Assembly: GCA_039621445.1 (NCBI GenBank)
Contig: CP154957.1
Coordinates: forward strand, 41,566,011-41,630,010
DNA from: Euglena gracilis
Lineage: Eukaryota > Euglenida > Euglenophyceae > Euglenales
Length of the DNA: 64,000 nt
Reading direction: 5' to 3'
Shown here: piece by piece, positions 20,501 to 28,259 of the stretch
How the letters are laid out: each line of letters opens with the position of its first letter
How positions within the stretch are numbered: the first letter of the stretch is position 1
Notes under the pieces: model-generated
Told to the model about the DNA's origin: nothing
Seen by the model: the letters and a program-made list of their open reading frames with translations, nothing else
Database searches by the model: none
Position numbers and translations under genes: made by a program

Positions 20501-23388
20501 CCGAAGGCCAGGACGAGGAAGGCCAACAGGCCAATATCCCGCAGACAGCGCCAAAGCGCATCATGCTCCTGCACCTTTGCAGAAATCCAAAGGATGTTCA
20601 CCAAAGCTCGAACGGGCGACGCAACCACCGGCAACTCCTGCTGTATTTGCAGCAATTCTGGTTCAGGGCTTGGACCTGCCAGATTATGGAGATATATTAT
20701 TATCTCAATCCCGATAGGGAAATTCCTCCGGACTATGTCCCCATCAGGCCCCGTTTCGAGAAGGAAAGCATAGACGATTATGTCAAACGCCGATTCGGCG
20801 ATACGCTCGATAGAGCGTTGTTCCAGCCGTTTTTCCAAGGCGGCAGACGGAACGAACTGGGCATGGCCCTACCCCTCCTGCGCTTCAACCACAGAATGGT
20901 TGAAGACGAAAGGAAACCATGGGATCTTTTCCGATTACGGAAAAGACAGGTGCCACAGGCACCTGTCCCAAAGCCGCAACCGGCTTCGGAAGTTCCGCCA
21001 TCGGAACCTTCAACACAGCCGCAACCGGCATTAGTACCCACAACGCAGCCGCAACCGGCAACGCCTGTTCCCCAGGGTATTCCTGGTGAGACACCCCCAC
21101 CCGTCTTTGGGCGCGGTCGGCGTTACCTAGGTTCCAGCCTATCGGCTACTGCGGAACCATTTATCCCTATGGGATTTCAGGAGAGTCAATCTTCTGTCGC
21201 TACCTCTTCACCCCAGCCCGCTACTGCGGCACCCCCCACCAGCGCGATTGCGCAACCAACAACTGTGCCCACCGCTATAGCGGAACAGCCAGCAGCCCCT
21301 GCCGCTTCCCCAGAAACGGTGGAGGACAGTGAGGAGAGTGACGGTGAGGGCGGTGAAGACCGCATGGAAGGCCTGGAAGACATACGTGCTGAGGAACCTG
21401 AGCCATCAGCCCTTCCATTAGTCCCAAAGGGCTCCAGGACACCCCTTCCGCCTGAAGAAGATGTCAGCTCAGAGACGGAATCTCCTACATTCGAGGCCGA
21501 ACGGCCACCGGTACCTCCCGTACCACCCCTTTCCTTACCCACAGTGCCAATGGCACCAACCCCGACAGAACCTGTCGCATCACCAACAATACCTACAGGT
21601 GTTTTAGGTGGTGTGTTACAGGGTCTGACCGCGGCAATGTCCGCAGTATCAGCAGTACTGACCCCTCGAGGATCACCAGCCACTTCCCCTCCCGAAACCC
21701 AAAGGGTTACTACGGCAGATAGCAGCTCAACAGCCGTACAGCCTACGGCTACAACTCCAATGGAGTTGGATGTCCCAGCAGCTAAACCAGCTGCACCTGC
21801 ACCGCCAACGGCGGAAATGCATCCACCTCCTGCCAAACCGGCAGCATTGGCACCTCCTGCCAAACCGGCAGCCCCGAAACCGCCAACGGCGGAAAGACCA
21901 CTGCCTCCGGCAGACCCTCGTGAAGAACGCCGATATGGCAGGCAGAAGAAGCCTAAGGCTAAACCTTCAGCCGAAGGCTGCAAGCCCGCTGAACAGCGGC
22001 GGGATGATGAGCCACCACCGTCTGGTGGAGATGGCTCTGGAACAGGCCATAGGCCTACGATACCCATGGCCAGCTATGTGGCTGCAACCTCTGAAGGCGC
22101 TAAGCGCAAACCCACAATCAGACCGATTCGGTCAAATGTCCCTCACGAGGCCGATGAGCCATTTTGGACTGAGGACGTATTGTCCAGAGTAGACCCCCTC
22201 AACACTCGCCAGGCTAGGATCAATATGATCCGCAATAGCAGTGACCCCTGGCTGAACAAGTGGATCAAGCCCTTGTTCCACCGGGATCAACCCGGTATTT
22301 TCACGACCAGCCACACTTGGCGTTTTTGGAATGCGAAATCTCCAAGGGTATTAGCCCAATATTTTGGAGGAAATTTCGTACTGGATTTCCAGGACAATGA
22401 TCCACTATTGTGGTTATGTACAGCATGCCATAGGCTACGAAACGACATGCCCGCAGTGCATATCTGCACACGCAACCCGGATAGCATAAGCTTCCACCAT
22501 GATGCATATGTGCGCAATTGCGCAGCACTGGTTTGTGGCGATTGCCTACTGACATGGTCCAATATGGACAATTTCCGCTGGACGGAAAACGATTATGACA
22601 AGGACATACCTGTCCGCTGCATCAACTGCCTACAGGCAGATTTTTGGTTACCTGCCACTGGCGGTATGACTAGAGTCATCCCAGAAAATGAAGACCATCT
22701 GGTCAAATTCAAGCAGGACTATAAGTCCCAAATCAATTTCTACCAGTTCAAGAAATTTAAAGCTGTACACAGCTACCGCACAGGCGGAATCGCCAAAGAT
22801 TTTCATCTTGACAGCGCAGCTGTCCGACTCGCAGTCGAGTCAGCAGGCAAGGCCAAAGTGCCATACATTTTTCAAGACTCCGATTGGGACAGGGTGATAT
22901 ACCCACTTTTTACGGCACAAAGCCTGCCAAACCGACCAAGTTTTACCTTTTTGTTGCCTGAATACCCCCCTGAGGCCTATAAAATGGAATTTACCGATTG
23001 GGTAAGAGAAGTTTTAAGGCCATTCACCATCCGAGCGCGAGTCGCAGGTTGGCACACCAAGGCAGATCCTGCCGTTTATCCGGGGATACCCCCACAGGTT
23101 CAATGCAACCATCCCCGCCTAAATTTTTGGATCTGGCCGGCAATGTTGCCACTTTTCTTCTGGGATAATCTCCAGAACTTTCTTCATCGAGAAGCCAACA
23201 GGCTGGGAGTACGATTACCCGATGGGTATACACAAAAATGGGAATATCCCGACTTTGATGTGGATGAGCCTGAAAGGCAACTTGTAAATTTCCAACCTCC
23301 GATACTGGAGATAGTGGAATCTCCGGAAGGAGACTACGTTCGGGAGATCAGACCACCGACTCCCAAGAAATGGCCATCTGTGCCATAG
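17581..23388 (+). CDS. ORF3: very large accessory protein of unknown function, element A
   Basis: One frame of about 1,935 codons starts at ATG 17581 (an upstream start at 17494 precedes the splice site). Residues 1-560 are Pro/Gln/Ala-rich with tandem QAQMPPPS repeats, and WCACGQTL near 285. A basic Lys/Gly stretch lies near 730. Domain 1 (about 760-1115) includes GFWHVWFWAGYPTQNFG, CTHCHEKFAVDFWGFG and LLHLCRNP. A Pro/Thr/Ala linker follows, with a short hydrophobic helix ending in AVLTPRG. Domain 2 (about 1520-1917) is Cys-rich: LCTACHRL, VHICTRN, NCAALVCGDC and RCINCLQADFW, probably zinc binding. It ends with NHPRLNFWIWPAMLPLFFW. Both domains recur in subfamily C, so the protein is conserved. 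No signal peptide or clear membrane anchor is seen. It is not a recognisable env. Confidence 0.9.
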   Translation: MQDPGRGPGPPPIQYAIPPYPPHAYAAAPPAQGAPAYAVYQPPPAAYAAQAQMPPPPQMIQAQMPYPSQAQMPTPSQAQMPPPSQAQPPPVAYAASVPMGAAYAAQPQQAYQVPMEQSQPQQVHQVPMEQQQYARQGQAPPMEQAHYAMPGPSPPILYTPQYVTSQQPQSQNQSQPVQGTPHQVHAVQAMPQPAAYPVREPAAQTAASSSSISAYAIPVAHETPQAAPTVPYPAFTAELVNLAEKTLRTALRASNLERVDPSLQVLWDTHCRQILGLANRPIAQWCACGQTLMTGKVYFMPGEYPPEVSMRTLGIPVPPIPRIRHHAGAFTEYMREHSPPVEESEMGDIPAPTVQPSRIFRDAQSPTRMPRPPPPEYREPPTQYAAEPMTQPSTAQPPFPYPAHLEAGSQLPVQRDMSVVQEPGSWAEDVEQAEAEGRMAVEEDVPAAPEPLPAPRFTSPQQAIQYYQSLEQLQGPRSAERRYTSQPYRPADLGSKRGRPESSSPMGRPKPPAPAPAPARQATPAQQRRAPVGQQAAPPPVPVPYAAPAKPAPMAQNPRPVPAKAAAPAAPAAPMALLPVAAPMAPASQETPVPPGQQATTEVLPVPEPTQQQLEQAELAQRAHRAEIEHEAAERARVQKILDDTRERTRHPTYIDPPRGEPLPINNPPFLADMQDQPAAYPAAKMAYAPQELLGTTSDINPAFIGPRFAAHLNPHAWKQAREEIARSEARSGKGKAKSAPKRAPTAGQKGQGKGQKGQYRNVYEDDMEALFEHIKEIHALAFEAMRKFQSELSLPMLVASPVVTVTRQLYLERNREFHHDGTLYAYEGNVILGPILDGLPGFWHVWFWAGYPTQNFGRFLNSCGYPYLDCGREDRYNTGKDLLRQLFDGIRSVGPKGLEWEIYPLPDNIAKLAENMFCSNLQVFYHWQYAYHFEVVDIDLRFPQTYIVRCTHCHEKFAVDFWGFGVRSTQPQAEGQDEEGQQANIPQTAPKRIMLLHLCRNPKDVHQSSNGRRNHRQLLLYLQQFWFRAWTCQIMEIYYYLNPDREIPPDYVPIRPRFEKESIDDYVKRRFGDTLDRALFQPFFQGGRRNELGMALPLLRFNHRMVEDERKPWDLFRLRKRQVPQAPVPKPQPASEVPPSEPSTQPQPALVPTTQPQPATPVPQGIPGETPPPVFGRGRRYLGSSLSATAEPFIPMGFQESQSSVATSSPQPATAAPPTSAIAQPTTVPTAIAEQPAAPAASPETVEDSEESDGEGGEDRMEGLEDIRAEEPEPSALPLVPKGSRTPLPPEEDVSSETESPTFEAERPPVPPVPPLSLPTVPMAPTPTEPVASPTIPTGVLGGVLQGLTAAMSAVSAVLTPRGSPATSPPETQRVTTADSSSTAVQPTATTPMELDVPAAKPAAPAPPTAEMHPPPAKPAALAPPAKPAAPKPPTAERPLPPADPREERRYGRQKKPKAKPSAEGCKPAEQRRDDEPPPSGGDGSGTGHRPTIPMASYVAATSEGAKRKPTIRPIRSNVPHEADEPFWTEDVLSRVDPLNTRQARINMIRNSSDPWLNKWIKPLFHRDQPGIFTTSHTWRFWNAKSPRVLAQYFGGNFVLDFQDNDPLLWLCTACHRLRNDMPAVHICTRNPDSISFHHDAYVRNCAALVCGDCLLTWSNMDNFRWTENDYDKDIPVRCINCLQADFWLPATGGMTRVIPENEDHLVKFKQDYKSQINFYQFKKFKAVHSYRTGGIAKDFHLDSAAVRLAVESAGKAKVPYIFQDSDWDRVIYPLFTAQSLPNRPSFTFLLPEYPPEAYKMEFTDWVREVLRPFTIRARVAGWHTKADPAVYPGIPPQVQCNHPRLNFWIWPAMLPLFFWDNLQNFLHREANRLGVRLPDGYTQKWEYPDFDVDEPERQLVNFQPPILEIVESPEGDYVREIRPPTPKKWPSVP

Positions 23389-24222
23389 ATACCCCAGGCT
23401 TACAGGCCACAGGTCCATGGACCCTGTTCTGACCTTTCCATCAGGCCTATAGGCCCTGTATTCGGTATCTATCCCAAGCACATCTGCCAATATGTATTTT
23501 TACTTTACATATAACCCCCTCTCTTTTGGGCTACTGCCCGTCTATCGAGGTATATGCCTCTGGGGATACCCCATCGACAACATCGTGTCCGAGCAGCGCT
23601 GTGAAGCCTTCTCCTAGCGGTATATGCCGCCAGTAAGAAGACACACAGCGTACAGCGCGCACACCGTAATAATAGCCCCCAACTTGTTACTTTTCGGCTA
23701 TAAGGCCACGTAAGACTGCCAGACAGCAAAACTTCTGCTAAGGTCTTTTGACCAGCCCCCCACTCCTCTCTCCTTTACCCCCCGGGGCAAAATATCGCTG
23801 TCGCCGGCAGTTGGTTTGGTAAATAGGTGTTTCTCCCTGGTCAGATATGACTGGCCAGGTGCCCCCTCCTTCCACACCCTACCCTTCAATCTTTTCCGAT
23901 TATGGAATCAGACCTCCCCGCGTGTCATAGACACACCCCAAACTGGGTGGATGGGACTTTCTGGAAAGGAAACCTTCCAGCCCCATTTCCCAATGGGCTC
24001 TTCCGCTTCTACCCCTTTGCCGCAATAAGTAGGCACCGCATAAGCGGTTAACCACTTTTGCGCGTTTTTGCGTGCTTTTGCACTTTCCTTCCCTTTTTCC
24101 TTTTGCCATTTGGCAGATAGGAGGTCGGCAGCAATGTGCTGGAACATATCCCTCAGGACTATGTCCGAACCCCCATGGGCCTGGGATAGCCTGGTCCATG
24201 AGGGAAATCGGGCTATAGCCCT
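23389..24222 (+). other. 3' noncoding region of element A
   Basis: These 834 bases lie between the ORF3 stop and the PPT and are nearly identical to 27427-28259 of B. They contain several short palindromes (for example aggcctataggcc near 23445) and c-runs, but no conserved ORF. The length is unusual for a chromovirus. A role in RNA export or packaging is possible but unsupported. Confidence 0.7.
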
Positions 24223-24232
24223 GGGAGGGGGA
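24223..24232 (+). promoter_or_regulatory. Polypurine tract, element A
   Basis: gggaggggga directly precedes the 3' LTR start tgtgtacc, as expected for plus-strand priming. The same tract is next to the 3' LTR of B. Confidence 0.85.
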
Positions 24233-24632
24233 TGTGTACCAGGCACGATCCCAGTTCTGTGGTTCGCCATAGAACTGCTCATCCACAATCTGAATGCTGA
24301 GCATAGTCTCAGAATTAGGATTGTGGCAGAGCCTAGGGATAATCGTGATCACGATCACGTGTGATCACGTGACCTCCTCTCTGCAGGTGGTATTCTTTTC
24401 TTCTTTCAATCTTCAAGTTTTGATTTGATCAAACAAGTCCTGAAAGGACTGCCAGATACTTGGCATCTTTTGTCGTAGCCCATAGGCCTTCCAACAGTGT
24501 CTTGTGCTCTGCCTCTTAATTGGGGAAAAGGGCAATCCAACTTTTATATTTATTTTATATTTTTCCTGTTACTCCTACTTATATCCTTTTCTGCGCACCA
24601 AAGGGCGAAAGCGATAAGGTAGGACGTACACT
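24233..24632 (+). repeat. 3' LTR of element A
   Basis: 400 bp, one visible mismatch to the 5' LTR. It is followed by the target duplication caaaa, which is part of a 77-bp array unit. Confidence 0.93.
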
Positions 24633-26674
24633 CAAAATCCCTTGTGTTGCCGAACCGTTTTGGAAGCCAATCCCTTTTGTTGCTCAACTGTTCCAGGGCC
24701 CCAAAATAACAAAATCCCTTGTGTTGCCGAACCGTTTTGGAAGCCAATCCCTTTTGTTGCTCAACTGTTCCAGGGCCCCAAAATAACAAAATCCCTTGTG
24801 TTGCCGAACCGTTTTGGAAGCCAATTCCTTTTGTTGCTCAACTGTCCCAGGGCCCCAAAATAACAAAATCCCTTGTGTTGCCGAACCGTTTTGGAAGCCA
24901 ATCCCTTTTGTTGCTCGAACAAAATCCCTTGTGTTGCCGAACCGTTTTGGAAGCGAATCCCTTTTGCTGCTCAACTGTCCCACGGCCCCAAAATAACAAA
25001 ATCCCTTCTGTTGCCGAAGTTTTGGAAGCCAATCCCTTTTGTTGCTCAACTGTCCCAGGGCCCCAAAATAACAAAATCCCTTGTGTTGCCGAACCGTTTT
25101 GGAAGCCAATCCCTTTTGTTGCTCAATTGTTCCGGGGCCCCAAAATAACAAAATCCCTTTTGTTGCCGAACCGTTTTGGGAGCCAATTCCTTTTGTTGCA
25201 CAACTGTCCCAGGGCCCCAAAATAACAAAATACCTTGTGTTGCTGAACCGTTTTGGAAGCCAATTCCTTTTGTTGCTCAACTGTCCCAGGGCCCCAAAAT
25301 AACAAAATCCCTTGTGTTGCCGAACCGTTTTGGAAGCCAATCCCTTTTGTTGCTCAACTGTTCCAGGGCCCCAAAATAACAAAATCCCTTGTGTTGCCGA
25401 ACCGTTTTGGAAGCCAATCCCTTTTGTTGCTCAATTGTTCCGGGGCCACAAAATAACAAAATCCCTTTTGTTGCCGAAGCGTTTTGGAAGCCAATTCCTT
25501 TTGTTGCTCAACTGTTGCAGGGCCCCAAAATAACAAAATCCCTTGTGTTGCCGAACCGTTTTGGAAGCCAATTCCTTTTGTTGCTCAACTGTCCCAGGGC
25601 CCCAAAATAACAAAATCCCTTGTGTTGCCGAACCGTTTTGGAAGCCAATCCCTTTTGTTGCTCAACTGTCCCAGGGCCCCAAAATAACAAAATCCCTTGT
25701 GTTGCCGAACCGTTTTGGAAGCCAATCCCTTTTGTTGCTCAACTGTCCCAGGGCCCCAAAATAACAAAATCCCTTGTGTTGCTGAACCGTTTTGGAAGCC
25801 AATTCCTTTTGTTGCTCAACTGTCCCAGGGCCCCAAAATAACAAAATCCCTTGTGTTGCCGAACCGTTTTGGAAGCCAATCCCTTTTGTTGCTCGAACAA
25901 AATCCCGTGTGTTGCCGAACCGTTTTGGAAGCGAATCCCTTTTGCTGCTCAACTGTCCCACGGCCCCAAAATAGCAAAATCCCTTCTGTTGCCGAAGTTT
26001 TGGAAGCCAATCTCTTTTGTTGCTCAACTGTCCCAGGGCCCCAAAATAACAACATCCCTTGTGTTGCCGAACCGTTTTGGAAGCCAATCCCTTTTGTTGC
26101 TCAATTGTTCCGGGTCCCCAAAATAACAAAATCCCTTTTGTTGCCGAACCGTTTTGGGAGCCAATTCCTTTTGTTGCACAACTGTCCCAGGGCCCCAAAA
26201 TAACAAAATACCTTGTGTTGCTGAACCGTTTTGGAAGCCAATTCCTTTTGTTGCTCAACTGTCCCAGGGCCCCAAAATAACAAAATCCCTTGTGTTGCCG
26301 AACCGTTTTGGAAGCGAATCCCTTTTGCTGCTCAACTGTCCCACGGCCCCAAAATAACAAAATCCCTTGTGTTGCCGAACCGTTTTGGAAGCCAATCCCT
26401 TTTGTTGCTCAACTGTCCCAGGGCCCCAAAATAACAAAATCCCTTGTGTTGCCGAACCGTTTTGGAAGCCAATCCCTTTTGTTGCTCAACTGTTCCAGGG
26501 CCCCAAAATAACAACATCCCTTGTGTTGCCGAACCGTTTTGGAAGCCAATCCCTTTTGTTGCTCAACTGTCCCAGGGCCCCAAAATAACAAAATCCCTTG
26601 TGTTCCCGAACCGTTTTGGAAGCCAATTCCTTTTGTTGCTCAACTGTCCCAGGGCCCCAAAATAACAAAATCCT
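24633..26674. repeat. 77-bp tandem array (about 26 units)
   Basis: The unit begins aaaatcccttgtgttgccga and ends gggccccaaaataac. Its two halves are themselves related (tcccttgtgttgc and tcccttttgttgc). Variant units, such as one cut to ttgctcgaac and one with gaagttttgg, recur 978 bp apart (around 24915-25060 and 25893-26040). This shows a higher-order duplication. ORFs in all frames here are repeat artefacts. The array is the interior of the foldback-like element and the target of element A. Confidence 0.93.
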
Positions 26675-26728
26675 TTGAGTTGACAACTTTGAAGGCTTCA
26701 GACGTGTTTTCTCTAAAATTCTAGTTCA

Positions 26729-26990
26729 AAACAAGGCAAATCAATGTTGCGGGGGGGGGGGCTTATAAGGTCGGTGGCCCCCCCTTTTGGTACATTAGAG
26801 TGGCTAGTCGGTCGACTAGTCGACCGACTAGTCGACCGACTAGCCAGTTGCTCCCATAGCCAGTACCCCCCCCCCCTGGAACCGACTAGGCCACCGACTA
26901 GTCGGTCGACTAGTCGGTAGGGGTACTGGCTAGTCGACCGACTAGTCGGTCGACTAGCCAGTACCCCCCCCCCAGTCTAAATATTGGGGC
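26729..26990. repeat. Right inverted arm of the foldback-like element
   Basis: Inverted relative to 7869-8070, with g-runs, cattagagtggctagtcgg and multiple gactagtcggtcgactag blocks. It ends in attgggg against the ccccgacg start on the left, and is followed by the 14-bp duplication at 26991-27004. Confidence 0.85.
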
Positions 26991-27004
26991 CCTCCTCAGC
27001 GGCG

Positions 27005-27015
27005 AGGCGTATCGC
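27005..27015 (-). pseudogene. ORF3 subfamily C, 11-bp bridging piece between two insertions
   Basis: aggcgtatcgc matches 4196-4206 of the uninterrupted copy. It lies between the foldback-like element and element B. Its last five bases (atcgc) are the left target duplication of B. Confidence 0.8.
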
Positions 27016-27416
27016 AGTGTACGTCCTACCTTATCGCTTTCGCCCTTTGGTGCGCAGAAAAGGATATAAGTAGGAGTAACAGGAAAAATATAAAATAAAT
27101 ATAAAAGTTGGATTGCCCTTTTCCCCAATTAAGAGGCAGAGCACAAGACACTGTTGGAAGCCCTATGGGCTACGACAAAAGATGCCAAGTATCTGGCAGT
27201 CCTTTCAGGACTTGTTTGATCAAATCAAAAACTTGAAGATTGAAAGAAGAAAAGAATACCACCTGCAGAGAGGAGGTCACGTGATCACACGTGATCGTGA
27301 TCACGATTATCCCTAGGCTCTGCCACAATCCTAATTCTGAGACTATGCTCAGCAATCAGATTGTGGATGAGCCGTTCTATGGCGAACCACAGAACTGGGA
27401 TCGTGCCTGGTACACA
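27016..27416 (-). repeat. 3' LTR of element B
   Basis: It is read on the minus strand as tgtgtaccagg to gtacact. It has one more T in a T-run than the LTRs of A and a few substitutions. It is preceded by the PPT at 27417-27426. Confidence 0.92.
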
Positions 27417-27426
27417 TCCCCCTCCC
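27417..27426 (-). promoter_or_regulatory. Polypurine tract, element B
   Basis: The minus strand reads gggaggggga immediately before the 3' LTR. Confidence 0.82.
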
Positions 27427-28259
27427 AGGGCTATAGCCCGATTTCCCTCATGGACCAGGCTATCCCAGGCCCATGGGGGTTCGGACATAGTCCTGAGGGA
27501 TATGTTCCAGCACATTGCTGCCGACCTCCTATCTGCCAAATGGCAAAAGGAAAAAGGGAAGGAAAGTGCAAAAGCACGCGAAAACGCGCAAAAGTGGTTA
27601 ACCGCTTATGCGGTGCCTACTTATTGCGGCAAAGGGGTGGAAGCGGAAGAGCCCATTGGGAAATGGGGCTGGAAGGTTTCCTTTTCAGAAATTCCCATCC
27701 ACCCAGTTTGGGGTGTGTCTATGACACGCGGGGAGGTCTCATTCCATAATCGGAAAAGATTGAAGGGTGGGGTGTGAAAGGAGGGGCACCTGGCCAGTCA
27801 TATCTGACCAGGGAGAAAGACCTATTTACAAAACCAACTGCCGGCGACAGCGATATTTTGCCCAGGGGGGTAAAGGAAAGAGGAGTGGGGGGCTGGTCAA
27901 AAGACCTTAGCAGAAGTTTTGCTGTCTGGCAGTCTTATGTGGCCTTATAGCCGAAAAGTAACAAGTTGGGAGCTATTATTACGGTGTGCGCGCTGTACGC
28001 TGTGTGTCTTCTTACTGGCGGCATATACCGCTAGGAGAAGGCTTCACAGCGCTGCTCGGACACGGTGTTGTCGATGGGGTATCCCCAGAGGCATATACCT
28101 CGATAGACGGGCAGTAGCCCAAAAGAGAGGGGGTAATATGTAAAGTAAAAATACATATTGGCAGATGTGCCTGGGATAGATACCGAATACAGGGCCTATA
28201 GGCCTGATGGAAAGGTCAGAACAGGGTCCATGGACCTGTGGCCTGTAAGCCTGGGGTAT
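27427..28259 (-). other. 3' noncoding region of element B
   Basis: Counterpart of 23389-24222 in A, nearly identical, with the same short palindromes and no conserved ORF. A diverged relative is at 2800-3650. Confidence 0.7.

Larger units (their letters stand above)
8169..24632 (+). mobile_element. Element A: large chromovirus-type Ty3/gypsy retrotransposon
   Basis: It is bounded by 400-bp direct repeats (8169-8568 and 24233-24632) that differ at one base by eye, and flanked by caaaa at 8164-8168 and 24633-24637. Interior order is PBS, gag, UAG, protease, RNase H-like domain, RT, RNase H, integrase, chromodomain, ORF3, 3' noncoding region and PPT. Compared with B, this copy has an inverted and partly deleted gag, a 236-bp deletion over the RT active site, and frame breaks in protease. 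ORF3 and the RNase H-integrase-chromodomain frame are open. The insertion is recent and the copy is defective. Confidence 0.92.
7869..26990. mobile_element. Foldback-like element with inverted repeats and 77-bp array (element A nested inside)
   Basis: Left (7869-8070) and right (26729-26990) arms are inverted copies. Both hold g-runs followed by tactggctagtcgacc, multiple interleaved ctagtcggtcgactag palindromes, the block cattagagtgg, a gcttataag/cttaaaaag-type g-run junction, and caaggcaaatca. Between the arms lies a 77-bp tandem array (8122-8168 and 24633-26674). Without the 16.5-kb retrotransposon inside it, the element would be about 2.65 kb. No transposase is visible, so it is non-autonomous. 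The structure resembles foldback elements (long arms made of subrepeats), but the 14-bp duplication is longer than the usual 9 bp. Confidence 0.75.

Noticed and set aside
17581-23388. ORF3 as a retroviral env
   Set aside because: No signal peptide, fusion peptide or membrane anchor; instead Cys-rich intracellular-type domains and a basic stretch.
24633-26674. CRISPR array
   Set aside because: The units are contiguous 77-bp tandem repeats without unique spacers, in a eukaryotic context.
24520-26724. Many ORFs of 60-232 codons on both strands in the 77-bp array
   Set aside because: They are translations of the same 77-bp unit in rotating frames (three units equal 77 codons). No domain, no codon bias, and length follows unit indels.
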